This document shows, in pieces, positions 52,604 through 61,555 of a stretch of 64,000 bases of DNA (its first letter is position 1; every line of letters starts with the position of its first letter). The notes beneath the pieces were generated by a model. The model worked only from the letters and a program-made list of their open reading frames with translations, searched no databases and was not told the DNA's origin. The stretch lies in assembly GCF_050875635.1 (NCBI RefSeq), contig NZ_JBPAOH010000013.1, positions 1 to 64,000 of the forward strand. The letters run 5' to 3'. This DNA comes from Hassallia sp050875635 (GTDB lineage: Bacteria; Cyanobacteriota; Cyanobacteriia; Cyanobacteriales; Nostocaceae). Both the position numbers and the translations under genes were made by a program.

Positions 52604-53428
52604 TTACTCGTTTGAAGACTGTTGTTGTGCCAGTTGTCTTACCTCCTCAAGACTTAGACTTAAGCCTTGTGCTATCTGTTCTAAACTAAGCCCCAATGCC
52701 AAAAATTGGCGTACAGCGTTTAAAGTAGCTTCGCGTTTGCCTTCTTCTCTGCCTTGTTCTATACCTTCTTGCTTGCCTTCTGTGAAGGCTTCCTGATAAA
52801 ATCTGGTTTGCTTTAACTCACTTAAACTAAACATTGCTTGTATTTCCTCCCTAGTCATCCTTGGAAACTTGTAGACGATGATTGTCTCTATCAATTGTAA
52901 TAATTGCCCCTGCATAATTTCATCGTCTACATCTTGGGTTACTCTGTCTATTAACTCCCTTGCTTGTCCAATTGCTGTATCTTCAGCTTCAATAACTAAT
53001 TTGACGCTTGCAATGCCAATTGGTAGCGATGTAACTTCGCCTAATTCATCTAGATAAATGCGACTGACTCGCTGACTGCTGAAGAACTCGCGGTAATGTT
53101 TTATATCTCCTGTGTCTGTGCTTTGAGTTGGGTATACAACCACAGCACACCAATCGTTTTCTGGCTTGTTTTGACGAAGATATAAACATATTTCGGCAAA
53201 CAGTCGAGAGTAAATTTCTGAGTCTGGCTGAAATTGAACTTCAACAAAGTAAATTGGGTTTTCCTCTGTTTGTGTAGGAAGAAAAACTCCATCAATTCTG
53301 AATGCTGTTTGTTTAACTTCAACTGACGAAAATTGATACAAGTTTGCTTCTAGTGGTTCTCCGATGAGTTCAAAGAAGATGCTGGGGAATTCTTGAAATA
53401 ACCGATAAAAGATGCTGTCGGTTTTCAC
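52604..53428 (-). CDS. DUF2887 protein (Rpn/PD-(D/E)XK-related)
   Basis: 274 residues. IFYRLFQEFPSIFFELIGEP opens the family; FRIDGVFLPTQTEENPIYFV with EVQFQPD gives a D...ExQ pattern reminiscent of PD-(D/E)XK transposase/nuclease-like proteins (Rpn group). C-terminal region: EQGREEGKREATLNAVRQFL, then LSLEQIAQGLSLSLEEVRQL. Such families are often copied within cyanobacterial genomes. A decayed copy of its 3' end lies directly downstream. Enzymatic activity is not established. Confidence 0.85.
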   Translation of the reverse strand: MKTDSIFYRLFQEFPSIFFELIGEPLEANLYQFSSVEVKQTAFRIDGVFLPTQTEENPIYFVEVQFQPDSEIYSRLFAEICLYLRQNKPENDWCAVVVYPTQSTDTGDIKHYREFFSSQRVSRIYLDELGEVTSLPIGIASVKLVIEAEDTAIGQARELIDRVTQDVDDEIMQGQLLQLIETIIVYKFPRMTREEIQAMFSLSELKQTRFYQEAFTEGKQEGIEQGREEGKREATLNAVRQFLALGLSLEQIAQGLSLSLEEVRQLAQQQSSNE

Positions 53429-54341
53429 AACTTAGTAGATAAAACACTTATGACAAGATTATCATGTATCGCTTTCTTGAATGCGATCGCCTTCTTTATA
53501 CAGCAGTTCGATCGATCAAGCGCGTGTTCAGAGAATATCCCCGACTTATTAAATAAGTCGGGGATATTCAGCTCGATTTTTAATATTTGAAAACAATTTG
53601 TTCATCACCCACCAAGGGTTATAAAACCCTGGCTAATAGCGAAACTCCTATAAATAAAACTAAATTATCAGAATACTTATCTTTCTTTCAGTCCATTAAA
53701 ATGGACAAACGTCGTGAAAAACAATTATGCGTTGCTCGAAACCCTTGGTAGAGACGTTTCATGAAATGTCTCTACTTGATTTTTGCAGATGTATAATGGA
53801 CTTGAGCTATTAACCGGGCGTTGCAAGTGACGGGCGATCGCCTGGTCACGAGGATGCCAATTAAACAATAAAATCCCCTCCAGAGGAAAAATAGGAGGGG
53901 TTTATGCTAAACTATAATTGCTATTTAACCCAACTTGCAGGTCAATCATTTACCCCTGAGCAGGCTTTTTTCCAACTCCTTTAAAAATGGGCAAATCGGG
54001 AGATGTAAAGCTTAGTTCTTGTGTTCTTATGCAAACACCCCACTTCCTAATTGACTGAAGTGTTAATATAGGTCTGTTGATGTTTTCGTCACTTTCACAG
54101 CGAGTATCCCCCACCTTTTGGGTGTACCGTTATGGTGGGGGACTTACGCCGAAACTATTAAATTCATGACCAAATGTCTTTCTACTTAACTCTCTATTAG
54201 GTATCCAGCCCTGGAAATCTGAGAAACCGTTAGAGGATTTGTAGAACTGCCGCTCGGTCAACAAATTTAATAAAAAGTTACAACCCTTTCGGGCTAACAT
54301 TTTCAGACCGTAGGGTGGATTAAGGTTGGACTAGTCCAACC
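53429..54341. other. 900-base intergenic region rich in hairpins
   Basis: No gene seen. Strong structures: a 35-base near-perfect palindrome at 53534-53568 (arm aatatccccgacttatt); a GTAGAGAC hairpin at 53748-53775; cccctcc/ggagggg at 53875-53901 followed by TTT; and tcccccacc/ggtggggga at 54107-54142. accgggcgttgc at ~53815 recurs at ~54763 and inverted at ~55280. Some hairpins could be terminators or part of a small RNA; none can be assigned. Confidence 0.5.
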
Positions 54342-54560
54342 TTAATCGGTATAAGATGCTCCGCCGGGACCATAATATCCCTGTTGCCCATCCGAACCAA
54401 AGTATTTTACGGTTCCCCCATCGACAATTACAGTAGTTGAGTCATCACTAAAGAACACACCTCCTCCAGAGATTTGGCTTAATTGTTCATCCGTAAGTTC
54501 GCTAAAAAGTTCATCAACAATCTTAGCTGGTTGCACATCAGTGATTTTGATGTTAGACAT
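54342..54560 (-). CDS. Double-glycine leader peptide (bacteriocin/RiPP-precursor-like)
   Basis: 72 residues from ATG 54560, preceded by AAGGAG at ideal distance, which decides this start over the open frame from 54644. The leader-like part MSNIKITDVQPAKIVDELFS continues ELTDEQLSQISGGG, the acidic leader and GG cleavage motif of PCAT-type transporters. The core is ~37 residues, Gly/Tyr/Ser/Asp-rich (FGSDGQQGYYGPGGASY), without Cys. No transporter or modification enzyme is nearby, so export would rely on a distant transporter. Confidence 0.75.
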   Translation of the reverse strand: MSNIKITDVQPAKIVDELFSELTDEQLSQISGGGVFFSDDSTTVIVDGGTVKYFGSDGQQGYYGPGGASYTD

Positions 54561-55334
54561 GAATACTCCTTGGTTTGTGTTTGTGTTAATAAGCACCCTG
54601 TAAACTGTATAGAGTATAACACGGAACTGCATTGAACATAGCATATGTAACAGGTAAAAATTTAGACTACTTTTTTGTGATTTCCGGAGATTTTTTGTTT
54701 TTTGACTTGATTAGTCTTGTCATCTATCGCAAGTTGGACTTTTCCATTATCTTAAGTAATAACCGGGCGTTGCGGGTTAGGCGACAGAGGAGTGCGAAGC
54801 ACCCAAAGAGCTATGCGATCGCCCATCTACAAACTGTGCTTTGCTTGACTTCAAGTAACTAAAGAATATAAATACTGAACTAGATTACTGCATTAAATTT
54901 TACTCATTTTTCAAAATTTTTTTCAGAGTAAATACAAAAAGAAATGCTTCAACTTAAGTAAAAACCCTAACCAGGTACAAGCATGAATCGATTTCGGTAA
55001 GACACAAGTTATGCACCTTACCACTGTTTAAATATAATGCTTTAGATGTTGCTTAATATAGTGATGATACGGCTCATCCTTGCACTGGGAATACATGAGT
55101 CCGCATTACTTTCAACGAAATTCGACTTTGTTCAATAGAGGTCGTCTTCGATTGTATAATCAGTATATGCCGAGAGTCACTACGCGATCGCTCAAGCGCC
55201 TTACTACCCAACCGCACTTTGTGCGGTTGCCCTGCTCAGAGAGAGCAGGGTAGTATACGGGCGATCGCATCCACTTGCAACGCCGGGTTATTAGCCAAAG
55301 AATTTATTTTTTGGCGATAGGATTTTATTTGACT
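54561..55334. other. Intergenic region with hairpins
   Basis: No gene supported. Two adjacent hairpins lie at 55210-55226 (accgcac/gtgcggt) and 55230-55250 (ccctgctc/gagcaggg). A motif taaccgggcgttgc near 54761 recurs inverted near 55280, both next to HIP1 sites. The remainder is AT-rich. Confidence 0.45.
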
Positions 55335-56375
55335 TCAAATCGGTTCCCAACAACCAACAATAGTTTCACCCCGCTTTTCTTTCTCAGCTAATTCTAAATT
55401 CAATTCCAGCAGCTTCTCTAAAATGTCGTCGTTAGGATTAAAATCGTAAGTTTGCATCACCAATTTATCAAGCTGTTCATGCAATTTATAAAGTTGGCTC
55501 GTTGGCTCATTAAAAAATTTGTTATATAGCGTTGTAATTCCCCACTGTTTCGTTTCCATCTGTTGAGTGCGATATTCATGAAGTTCTTCTCCATGAATCA
55601 ACGAAAATAAACCGCCGTTAAAATAATCTACCCCTTTATAACGTCCCGCTGGCGTAATTCCTGGCTGATTCATTTCCCGAAATAAACCACCTAAAACATC
55701 GTAAGAACTCGCTCCTTTCATGCAATCCTGAACGCAGGAAATAAACATATCACGCGGTAATAATTGTCTATCCTCAGCAAACATCGCCAGCACGCATTGC
55801 AAAATAAACCGCTGCGCTGTCAACTTCTCAATTTTGCGCTTTTCCAATTCCAGCAGCAATTCTCCCATGCGGCGTGCGGCGCGTTCTGTCACCACTACCT
55901 GATTATTTCTAAATACAGGAGTTTTTTCCCCTAATTCCATAAACGCAAAGGCTCCTGCCCTTTCTGGCAGTTGCTCTAGGGGAATTACATCTACAGGTGT
56001 ATCTAGTTGGATATCAAAGTCAAAAATCCAGAATTCGTCAAAATTGCACAACAGAACATAACGCGGGCGATTTGGTACTAACCGCGTCCAATAATCAAAC
56101 GCTTGAGAATAATGCTTACTTAAATCTTCCCCGCGCTTCTTCATCTCAATTAATACGCGGGGTTTCCACACCAAATCAGCAAAGCCGGTTTTACCTTTCT
56201 TGCTGCCTTTTTTTATCGCTTCTTCGTAACTCGCTCCCGCTTCCAGCGCTCCCTCATGTCCAAACGCTCGAAAAAAGCGATCTAAAAAGGTTTGCGCTTC
56301 TTTTCTTTCTTCGCCTTTGATGTGTTGCTTACAAAAATTAACAAACTTATCGAGACTTTCAGTGGTTGCTACCAT
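55335..56375 (-). pseudogene. Type IIG-like restriction enzyme with its methyltransferase core deleted
   Basis: 346 residues. The N-terminus is a PD-(D/E)XK nuclease region (GFADLVWKPRVLIEMKKRGE: Asp plus ExK), followed by WIFDFDIQLDTPVDVI and the helical connector with QRFILQCVLAMFAEDRQLLP and GRYKGVDYFNGGLFS. In relatives of ~900-1000 residues a gamma N6-methyltransferase (NPPY-type) and target-recognition domain come next. Here the sequence jumps after SLIHGEELHE to the C-terminal end YRTQQMETKQWGITTLYNKF, then PTSQLYKLHEQLDKLVMQTY. The join keeps the frame. No NPPY motif remains anywhere. Confidence 0.75.
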
Positions 56376-56559
56376 TTTGGATTTTTGATGTTGCTTGGGG
56401 AATAATCAGTATTTTTAACTATTCCTTTGTGATGAATTCATCAATCCAAATGGTATTTTATATTTGGTAAATTTGCACTTTCTCAGGCTGGAAGCCTCAC
56501 CCTTCTAAGGTGTCGGGCAGAATTGTATTGAGATGGGCGATCGCTCTTCACTTCAAAAT

Positions 56560-56922
56560 TCAACTAGCTTTGGCTTCATCACTCGAAGACTCAGCAACAG
56601 CAGCAAATCTCGCAGCAGCAGCTTGAACTATCTGAGCCACTTGAGACAAAGGCATATGATTGATTTGTCTTAAAATAACACTCAAATCTGAGGTTTCTGG
56701 TACTGCTTTGCCTTCCAAACAGCAGAGTAACTCTTCCAACGTGTAGCCTGCACGAGTTGCTATCTGAGCCAGATTTTCAGTATCTGGCACCTTCACGCCC
56801 TTTTCCCACATTTGAACAGCAGTAGCAGAAACCCCCAAAAGCTTGCCAAATGCTCGCTGACTCGTTGAGCCACGAGCTAATTTAATGATTTCAATCAGTT
56901 TTTGTCTACTTTCAATGTTCAC
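56560..56922 (-). CDS. XRE-family helix-turn-helix regulator
   Basis: 120 residues. The HTH at ~18-45 (TSQRAFGKLLGVSATAVQMW, EKGVKVPDTENL) is of the Cro/CI type. The C-terminal half (ILRQINHMPLSQVAQIVQAA, AARFAAVAESS) probably dimerises. No integrase or partner is nearby. It could regulate the divergent gene at 57120. Confidence 0.85.
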   Translation of the reverse strand: MNIESRQKLIEIIKLARGSTSQRAFGKLLGVSATAVQMWEKGVKVPDTENLAQIATRAGYTLEELLCCLEGKAVPETSDLSVILRQINHMPLSQVAQIVQAAAARFAAVAESSSDEAKAS

Positions 56923-57119
56923 TGCTTTTATAGCTAGTCAACTTTATTTACAAGTTTAGTTGCAATATTACAAGTTTACTTTTATATTGACAGGCTTGTC
57001 TTTTAGCAGTACTCTATATCTAAGGTTGCAATACGGCAACTTTAGCAATCGTTGAAAAGACTGATAACCGAGCAGTCAAAGAGCGCGAAAAACTTGGTTT
57101 GCTCAGACGGGGGTACATC

Positions 57120-57605
57120 ATGGTTAGTTGGACACGCAAGAAAACACAATATCGCCGCAAAGGTCAAAGTTTAATAGCCGCTAATAAAATTAAACCACAA
57201 TTGTGGCACATTTCGTCAGCAGAAGCAAAAGAAGCACTTATAGCCCAAGGTCAGCGTGTCCAGAAAATCAAGAAAATCCACTGCCTAAAGCATCAAGTGT
57301 GTATTTCTTACTGGAATGAGCAAGGGGGTGTATGCAGCAGCTTTTTCAGCTACCGAATTTTTGCGCGTTGGCAAAATGAAGTTGAAAAGCTAATTTATAC
57401 CTGTCCTACAGTGAAGGAATGGACAAAATTACATCGCATCATGCGGTATGAATTCGCTTATTACAATTATTGCCGAGAAATCGAAGATGCACTTGACACC
57501 GCATTAGAAAACCGCCTGTGTGTATTTAAAGCAACATCCCTACAAGCGGTTTTTACAGATAATTATGTAGAGACGTTCCACTGGAACGTCTCTACTCCCG
57601 ATTAA
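57120..57605 (+). CDS. Hypothetical protein
   Basis: 161 residues from ATG 57120 (MVSWTRKKTQYRRKGQSLIA). Basic N-terminus, Cys/Tyr/Trp-rich middle (KKIHCLKHQVCISYWNEQGG, KLHRIMRYEFAYYNYCREIE). Not recognised. Its last ~12 codons (YVETFHWNVSTP) are encoded by a GTAGAGACGTTCC hairpin repeat, so the natural C-terminus was replaced. It overlaps the prfA stop by 4 bases, tail to tail. Confidence 0.55.
   Translation: MVSWTRKKTQYRRKGQSLIAANKIKPQLWHISSAEAKEALIAQGQRVQKIKKIHCLKHQVCISYWNEQGGVCSSFFSYRIFARWQNEVEKLIYTCPTVKEWTKLHRIMRYEFAYYNYCREIEDALDTALENRLCVFKATSLQAVFTDNYVETFHWNVSTPD
57567..57595. repeat. GTAGAGACGTTCC hairpin inside a coding end
   Basis: Arms gtagagacgttcc and ggaacgtctctac, exact complements around act. 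It encodes the C-terminal residues of the gene at 57120 and lies right beside the prfA stop, where it could also act as a terminator. Confidence 0.8.
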
Positions 57606-58702
57606 TTGCTAGCGCCGGAAGTGGCGAGTTCTGCTAACCGTTCTTGCTGGTCTTGAGAGATACAAGATTGAATCAGTGGTTCTAAATCGCCTTCCAAGAC
57701 CGGGTTAAGCGAATAGTTTTGACCAAGACGGTGGTCGGTGGCGCGGTTATCTTTGTAGTTGTAGGTGCGAATCTTTTCAGAACGCGAACCTGTACCAACT
57801 TGCGATCGCCTCATCGAAGTTACTTCTTCTTGTTGTTCGCGCAACTTGATTTCATACAACTTCGCCCGCAGAATTTGCATAGCCCGTTCTTTGTTTTGTA
57901 ACTGGCTGCGTTCTTCCGTACAGAAAATCCGAATTCCGGTAGGTTTGTGCATCAAGTCAACCGCTGTTTCCACCTTGTTGACGTTTTGTCCACCAGCACC
58001 ACCAGAACGAGCTGTAGTCATTTCAATATCCTTCGGGTCGATGTGAATTTCCACATCATCCACCTCTGGCATAATTGCCACAGTCGCTGTCGAGGTGTGA
58101 ACTCGTCCCCCAGCTTCGGTTGCCGGCACACGCTGCACGCGATGCACTCCAGCTTCAAACTTCAGCTTGCTGTAAACGCTGTCACCCTGAATTTCCAGAA
58201 TCACTTCTTTGAAGCCGCCCATCTCACCGAGAGACTCACTTACCAGCTTCACTCTCCAACCCTGACTATCAGCATAGCGCGAATACAGCCGCAGCAAATC
58301 CCCAGCCCAGATACTAGCTTCATCGCCACCAGTACCGGCGCGAATTTCCAACATGATGTTTTTATCATCATTCGGATCGCGGGGTAACAGCAACACCTTC
58401 AAGCGAGTTTCTAAATATTCGATTTTCTGCTCAAGTTCATCGACTTCCAGTGCTGCCATTTCTTGCATTTCTGGATCGCTACTTGCTTCTTTGTAAACTT
58501 GACGCGCTCCTGTCAAGTCTTCAGTAGCAGTTTTCCAAGTTTCATAAGTATTTACCACCTCTTCTAAAGAAGAGCGTGACTTGGCGATTTTTTGATACTC
58601 ATCCGGATTTTTGGCAGTATCCGGATCGGCAAGCCGACGAGTTAATTCATTAAAAGTTTGTTCAACTGATTTTAATTTCTCCAGCAGGTATGATTCAGCC
58701 AT
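57602..58702 (-). CDS. prfA: Peptide chain release factor 1
   Basis: 366 residues from ATG 58702 (MAESYLLEKLKSVEQTFNEL); an upstream in-frame ATG adds 10 residues without homology. The GGQ catalytic motif in RSGGAGGQNVNKVETAVD and the PAT stop-codon tripeptide in RVPATEAGGRVHTS identify RF1 (UAA/UAG) rather than RF2. It ends the ribosomal gene cluster, following rpmE. Confidence 0.97.
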   Translation of the reverse strand: MAESYLLEKLKSVEQTFNELTRRLADPDTAKNPDEYQKIAKSRSSLEEVVNTYETWKTATEDLTGARQVYKEASSDPEMQEMAALEVDELEQKIEYLETRLKVLLLPRDPNDDKNIMLEIRAGTGGDEASIWAGDLLRLYSRYADSQGWRVKLVSESLGEMGGFKEVILEIQGDSVYSKLKFEAGVHRVQRVPATEAGGRVHTSTATVAIMPEVDDVEIHIDPKDIEMTTARSGGAGGQNVNKVETAVDLMHKPTGIRIFCTEERSQLQNKERAMQILRAKLYEIKLREQQEEVTSMRRSQVGTGSRSEKIRTYNYKDNRATDHRLGQNYSLNPVLEGDLEPLIQSCISQDQQERLAELATSGASN

Positions 58703-58804
58703 GACGAATGCTCGCGCTCCTTTAAATAACAAATTGGCTTAGGAAAAAACACAATCGACCCCGAAAAGTACAGGGTCGTCGTAAACACTGCCCAAGCCTT
58801 TTTG

Positions 58805-59053
58805 CTACTTTTTCTTTTTGCCGCCTGCGCCTTCTTCGCCTGACGATGAGGACATACCGTACTTGCGAAGGAAGCGTTCTACTCGACCTTCGGTGTCAAT
58901 CATCTTCTGAGTGCCGGTATAGAATGGGTGGTTTCCAGACCAAACATCTACATGCAATTCTGGCTTGGTTGAGCCAATGGTCATTACAACTTGACCGTTG
59001 CAGTAAACTTTTGCCTCTGGATACCACTGGGGATGAATATCAGGTTTAGCCAT
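58805..59053 (-). CDS. rpmE: 50S ribosomal protein bL31
   Basis: 82 residues: MAKPDIHPQWYPEAKVYCNG, then STKPELHVDVWSGNHPFYTG and RVERFLRKYGM. Only one Cys remains of the possible zinc set, so this is the C-minus form. The C-terminal tail is Ser/Gly/Lys-rich. It lies between rpsI and prfA, the standard cyanobacterial order. Confidence 0.95.
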   Translation of the reverse strand: MAKPDIHPQWYPEAKVYCNGQVVMTIGSTKPELHVDVWSGNHPFYTGTQKMIDTEGRVERFLRKYGMSSSSGEEGAGGKKKK

Positions 59054-59180
59054 TTTCCTTTCGTGGTTAATCTATATAAATTATAACTTTTTGTTGCCTC
59101 ACGCAAAGGCGCAAAGCCGCAAAGAAAAAGACTTGACGACTTAGCGGCTTGGCGTGAGAAAATTCAAAATCCAAAATTGA

Positions 59181-59597
59181 TTAGCGTTTCGAGTACTGAG
59201 GTGCTTTGCGGGCTTTGTGCAAGCCGTATTTTTTCCGCTCTTTTGCCCGTGGGTCGCGGGTGAGGTAGCCTTCGGTTTTCAAAGGTGGGCGGTTTTCTGG
59301 GTCTAGCTGACACAGGGCACGGGCGACTCCTAAGCGAACTGAATCCGCTTGTCCGGTTAAGCCGCCACCTTCGGCTTTCACCAAAATGTCATATTCGTTT
59401 TCCAGTCCCAAAGTTTCTAGGGGTGCTTTGATGACTCCTAGGTAGTTGGCGTTGAATTGGAAGTATAAATCTCCAGGTTTGCCATTTACGGTCATCTGAC
59501 CGGTACCTGGAACTAGGCGTACCCGTGCGACTGCGGATTTACGGCGACCAGTACCCCAGTAAACGGCGCGACCGCTGTTGGTGTCTACTGCTTGCAT
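59181..59597 (-). CDS. rpsI: 30S ribosomal protein uS9
   Basis: 138 residues: GTGRRKSAVARVRLVPGTGQ, YDILVKAEGGGLTGQADSVR, LGVARALCQLDP and the basic C-terminal tail RKAPQYSKR that reaches the P-site tRNA. Its ATG overlaps the rplM stop by one base, so the pair is co-translated. Confidence 0.97.
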   Translation of the reverse strand: MQAVDTNSGRAVYWGTGRRKSAVARVRLVPGTGQMTVNGKPGDLYFQFNANYLGVIKAPLETLGLENEYDILVKAEGGGLTGQADSVRLGVARALCQLDPENRPPLKTEGYLTRDPRAKERKKYGLHKARKAPQYSKR

Positions 59598-60058
59598 TAG
59601 TTTTCGGCTCCAGGAATTGTATTAATTTGTAGTTCTTTCGGTTGTTGCGCTGCGTGGGGATGATCTGCACCAGCGTAAACTTTCAGTTTGGTAAATAACT
59701 GCTTGCCAAGGCTGTTTTTCGGTAGCATACCTTTAACGGCGTGTTCGATAATCCGTTCTGGTATGCGGTCTTGCAGCTTGGCGAAGGTTTCGGTTTTCAT
59801 TCCACCAGGACGACCGGAGTGACGCCGATAGACTTTTTGAGTACGCTTTTTGCCTGTGATTGTGACTTTTTCGGCATTGACGACAATGACGAAGCCGCCT
59901 GTGTCCATGTGAGGGGTATATTCTGGTTTATTTTTGCCGCGCAAAATCATGGCGATTTCGGTGGCGAGGCGACCTAAGCGTTTGTCGGTAGCGTCTACTA
60001 CGTACCACTCACGCTCAATAGTTGCTACAGGAGGAAGGTAAGTTTTGTTTGTTGTCAT
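59597..60058 (-). CDS. rplM: 50S ribosomal protein uL13
   Basis: 153 residues: WYVVDATDKRLGRLATEIAM, LRGKNKPEYTPHMDTGGFV and VKGMLPKNSLGKQLFTKLKV. Early 50S assembly protein. Immediately upstream of rpsI. The leader between truA and rplM holds short repeats. Confidence 0.97.
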   Translation of the reverse strand: MTTNKTYLPPVATIEREWYVVDATDKRLGRLATEIAMILRGKNKPEYTPHMDTGGFVIVVNAEKVTITGKKRTQKVYRRHSGRPGGMKTETFAKLQDRIPERIIEHAVKGMLPKNSLGKQLFTKLKVYAGADHPHAAQQPKELQINTIPGAEN

Positions 60059-60168
60059 TTGTCATGTGTCCTTTGTCATTTGTTAGTGGGAGCGTTGTTG
60101 GTTGATAGTTGGAGCGTTGGAACGTTGTTCTACTAACCAATAACCACGCTCCTACTAACCAATAACCA
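60059..60168. repeat. Short direct repeats between truA and rplM
   Basis: Repeated gttggagcgttg and taaccaataaccac-type units fill the 110-base gap. STRR-like, inside the ribosomal cluster. Confidence 0.6.
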
Positions 60169-60993
60169 CTAACTAAAAACTAATTTTGGTAAGGTGTCGT
60201 ACCAAACTTCTTGGGGAAAGGGAAAATCTGAATAGCCGACTCGCAACAAGCATAATCCTTGGGGGGGTGCGGCATATTTGACTTTTTCCCGGTGTTGATA
60301 TGTCCAGATTTCTGTAAAGTTAGAAAGCGATCGCTCAAGTGAACCTACTTCTACCAGCATTCCTACCAACAGCCGCACCATGCCATACAAAAATCCATCT
60401 GCCTGAATTTCAATATGAAGAAACGATCCCGATCGATAACACTCCGCTGCTTGCACTTCTACCCAGGAATGCTTGCGCTTTGAACCCGCACGGTGAAAAG
60501 CAGCTAAATGATGCTTTCCCATCAAGGGTTTAAGGGCAGCCTGAATTAAAGCTTCATCCAGGGGTGCATAATAATAATGCCAACTAAAGGGTTTAACGAA
60601 CAAGTTCGGTCGGTCTTCGGTGTAAAGTGTGTAGCGATACCGTCGATAAGCTGCACTAAAGCGAGCGTGCCAACTGTTACTTACACCTGCCGAAGCCCGA
60701 ATCAATATATCTTTGGGCAGATAGCTATTAAGAACTGTTGCCCACTTTTCGGCGGGAATTCTACCTGTAGCATCAAAATGGGCTACTTGAGCTGCCGCGT
60801 GAACTCCGGCATCGGTTCGCCCTGCGCCGTGTAGTGTCACATGATACCCTAGTATAACTGAGATAGCTTTTTCTATTTCTTCTTGCACGGTGCGCTGTTG
60901 TAGTTGCCGTTGCCACCCATGAAAATGAGTGCCCAGGTATTGAATTACTAGGGCTACTCTATAAGTCGGTGTTGAGGAGTGGCTTTCTAACAT
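60169..60993 (-). CDS. truA: tRNA pseudouridine synthase A
   Basis: 274 residues from ATG 60993 (MLESHSSTPTYRVALVIQYL); an ATG seven codons upstream is possible. Catalytic Asp in GRTDAGVHAAAQVAHFD; FSAAYRRYRYTLY and VRLLVGMLVEVGSL are conserved. It makes pseudouridine at positions 38-40 of tRNAs. Its place between rplQ and rplM is normal in cyanobacteria. Confidence 0.96.
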   Translation of the reverse strand: MLESHSSTPTYRVALVIQYLGTHFHGWQRQLQQRTVQEEIEKAISVILGYHVTLHGAGRTDAGVHAAAQVAHFDATGRIPAEKWATVLNSYLPKDILIRASAGVSNSWHARFSAAYRRYRYTLYTEDRPNLFVKPFSWHYYYAPLDEALIQAALKPLMGKHHLAAFHRAGSKRKHSWVEVQAAECYRSGSFLHIEIQADGFLYGMVRLLVGMLVEVGSLERSLSNFTEIWTYQHREKVKYAAPPQGLCLLRVGYSDFPFPQEVWYDTLPKLVFS

Positions 60994-61071
60994 AGGGATT
61001 TGGTCAATTGTCAATAGTCAAAAGTCATTTGTTTAAAATTCGTAAACTTATGACCGCCTTTGACCAATGAC

Positions 61072-61422
61072 TCAAACTAATTCAATTATTGCCATTTCCG
61101 CATTATCACCCCGACGCGGGACGGTATGCAAAATGCGAGTGTAACCACCTTGACGATTCGCATAGCGGGTGGGGGCTTGCTCAAACAAAGCATGAACAAG
61201 TTGTTTGTCGAACATATAGCCAAGGGCTTGACGACGTGCTGTCAGCGAGCCATCTTTGGCTAAGGTAATCATTTTATCCACTTCGCTTCGCAAAACTTTG
61301 GCTCTGACTAAAGTGGTGGTGATCCGACCATGACGAATCAGCTCGGTGGTGAGCGATCGCAATAAAGCCCGACGCTGATCGGCTGGCTTACTAAGTTTTT
61401 TAACGCGACAACGGTGACGCAT
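61072..61422 (-). CDS. rplQ: 50S ribosomal protein bL17
   Basis: 116 residues: KLSKPADQRRALLRSLTTEL with IRHGRITTTLVRAKVLRSEV, GYMFDKQLVHALFEQAPTRY and GGYTRILHTVPRRGDNAEMA. Follows rpoA. Full length. Confidence 0.97.
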   Translation of the reverse strand: MRHRCRVKKLSKPADQRRALLRSLTTELIRHGRITTTLVRAKVLRSEVDKMITLAKDGSLTARRQALGYMFDKQLVHALFEQAPTRYANRQGGYTRILHTVPRRGDNAEMAIIELV

Positions 61423-61555
61423 AATCTTTTTGTTAGTTGTTAGTTGGGGAATTGTTAATTGGAGCGTTGTTAGTTGTTAGTTGGGAAATTGTTAGTTGTT
61501 AATCAGCCAATAACTAATAACTACTAACTAATAACTACTAACTACTAACAACCAA
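61423..61555. repeat. Short tandem repeats between rpoA and rplQ
   Basis: gttagttgttagttgg and ataactaataactactaact-type heptamer units fill the whole 133-base gap. Same STRR family as upstream of recO. Insertion here separates two genes that are normally closely spaced in one operon. Confidence 0.8.

Noticed and set aside
57719..58387. Plus-strand frames opposite prfA
   Set aside because: Shadows of the prfA coding sequence with no protein-like features of their own.
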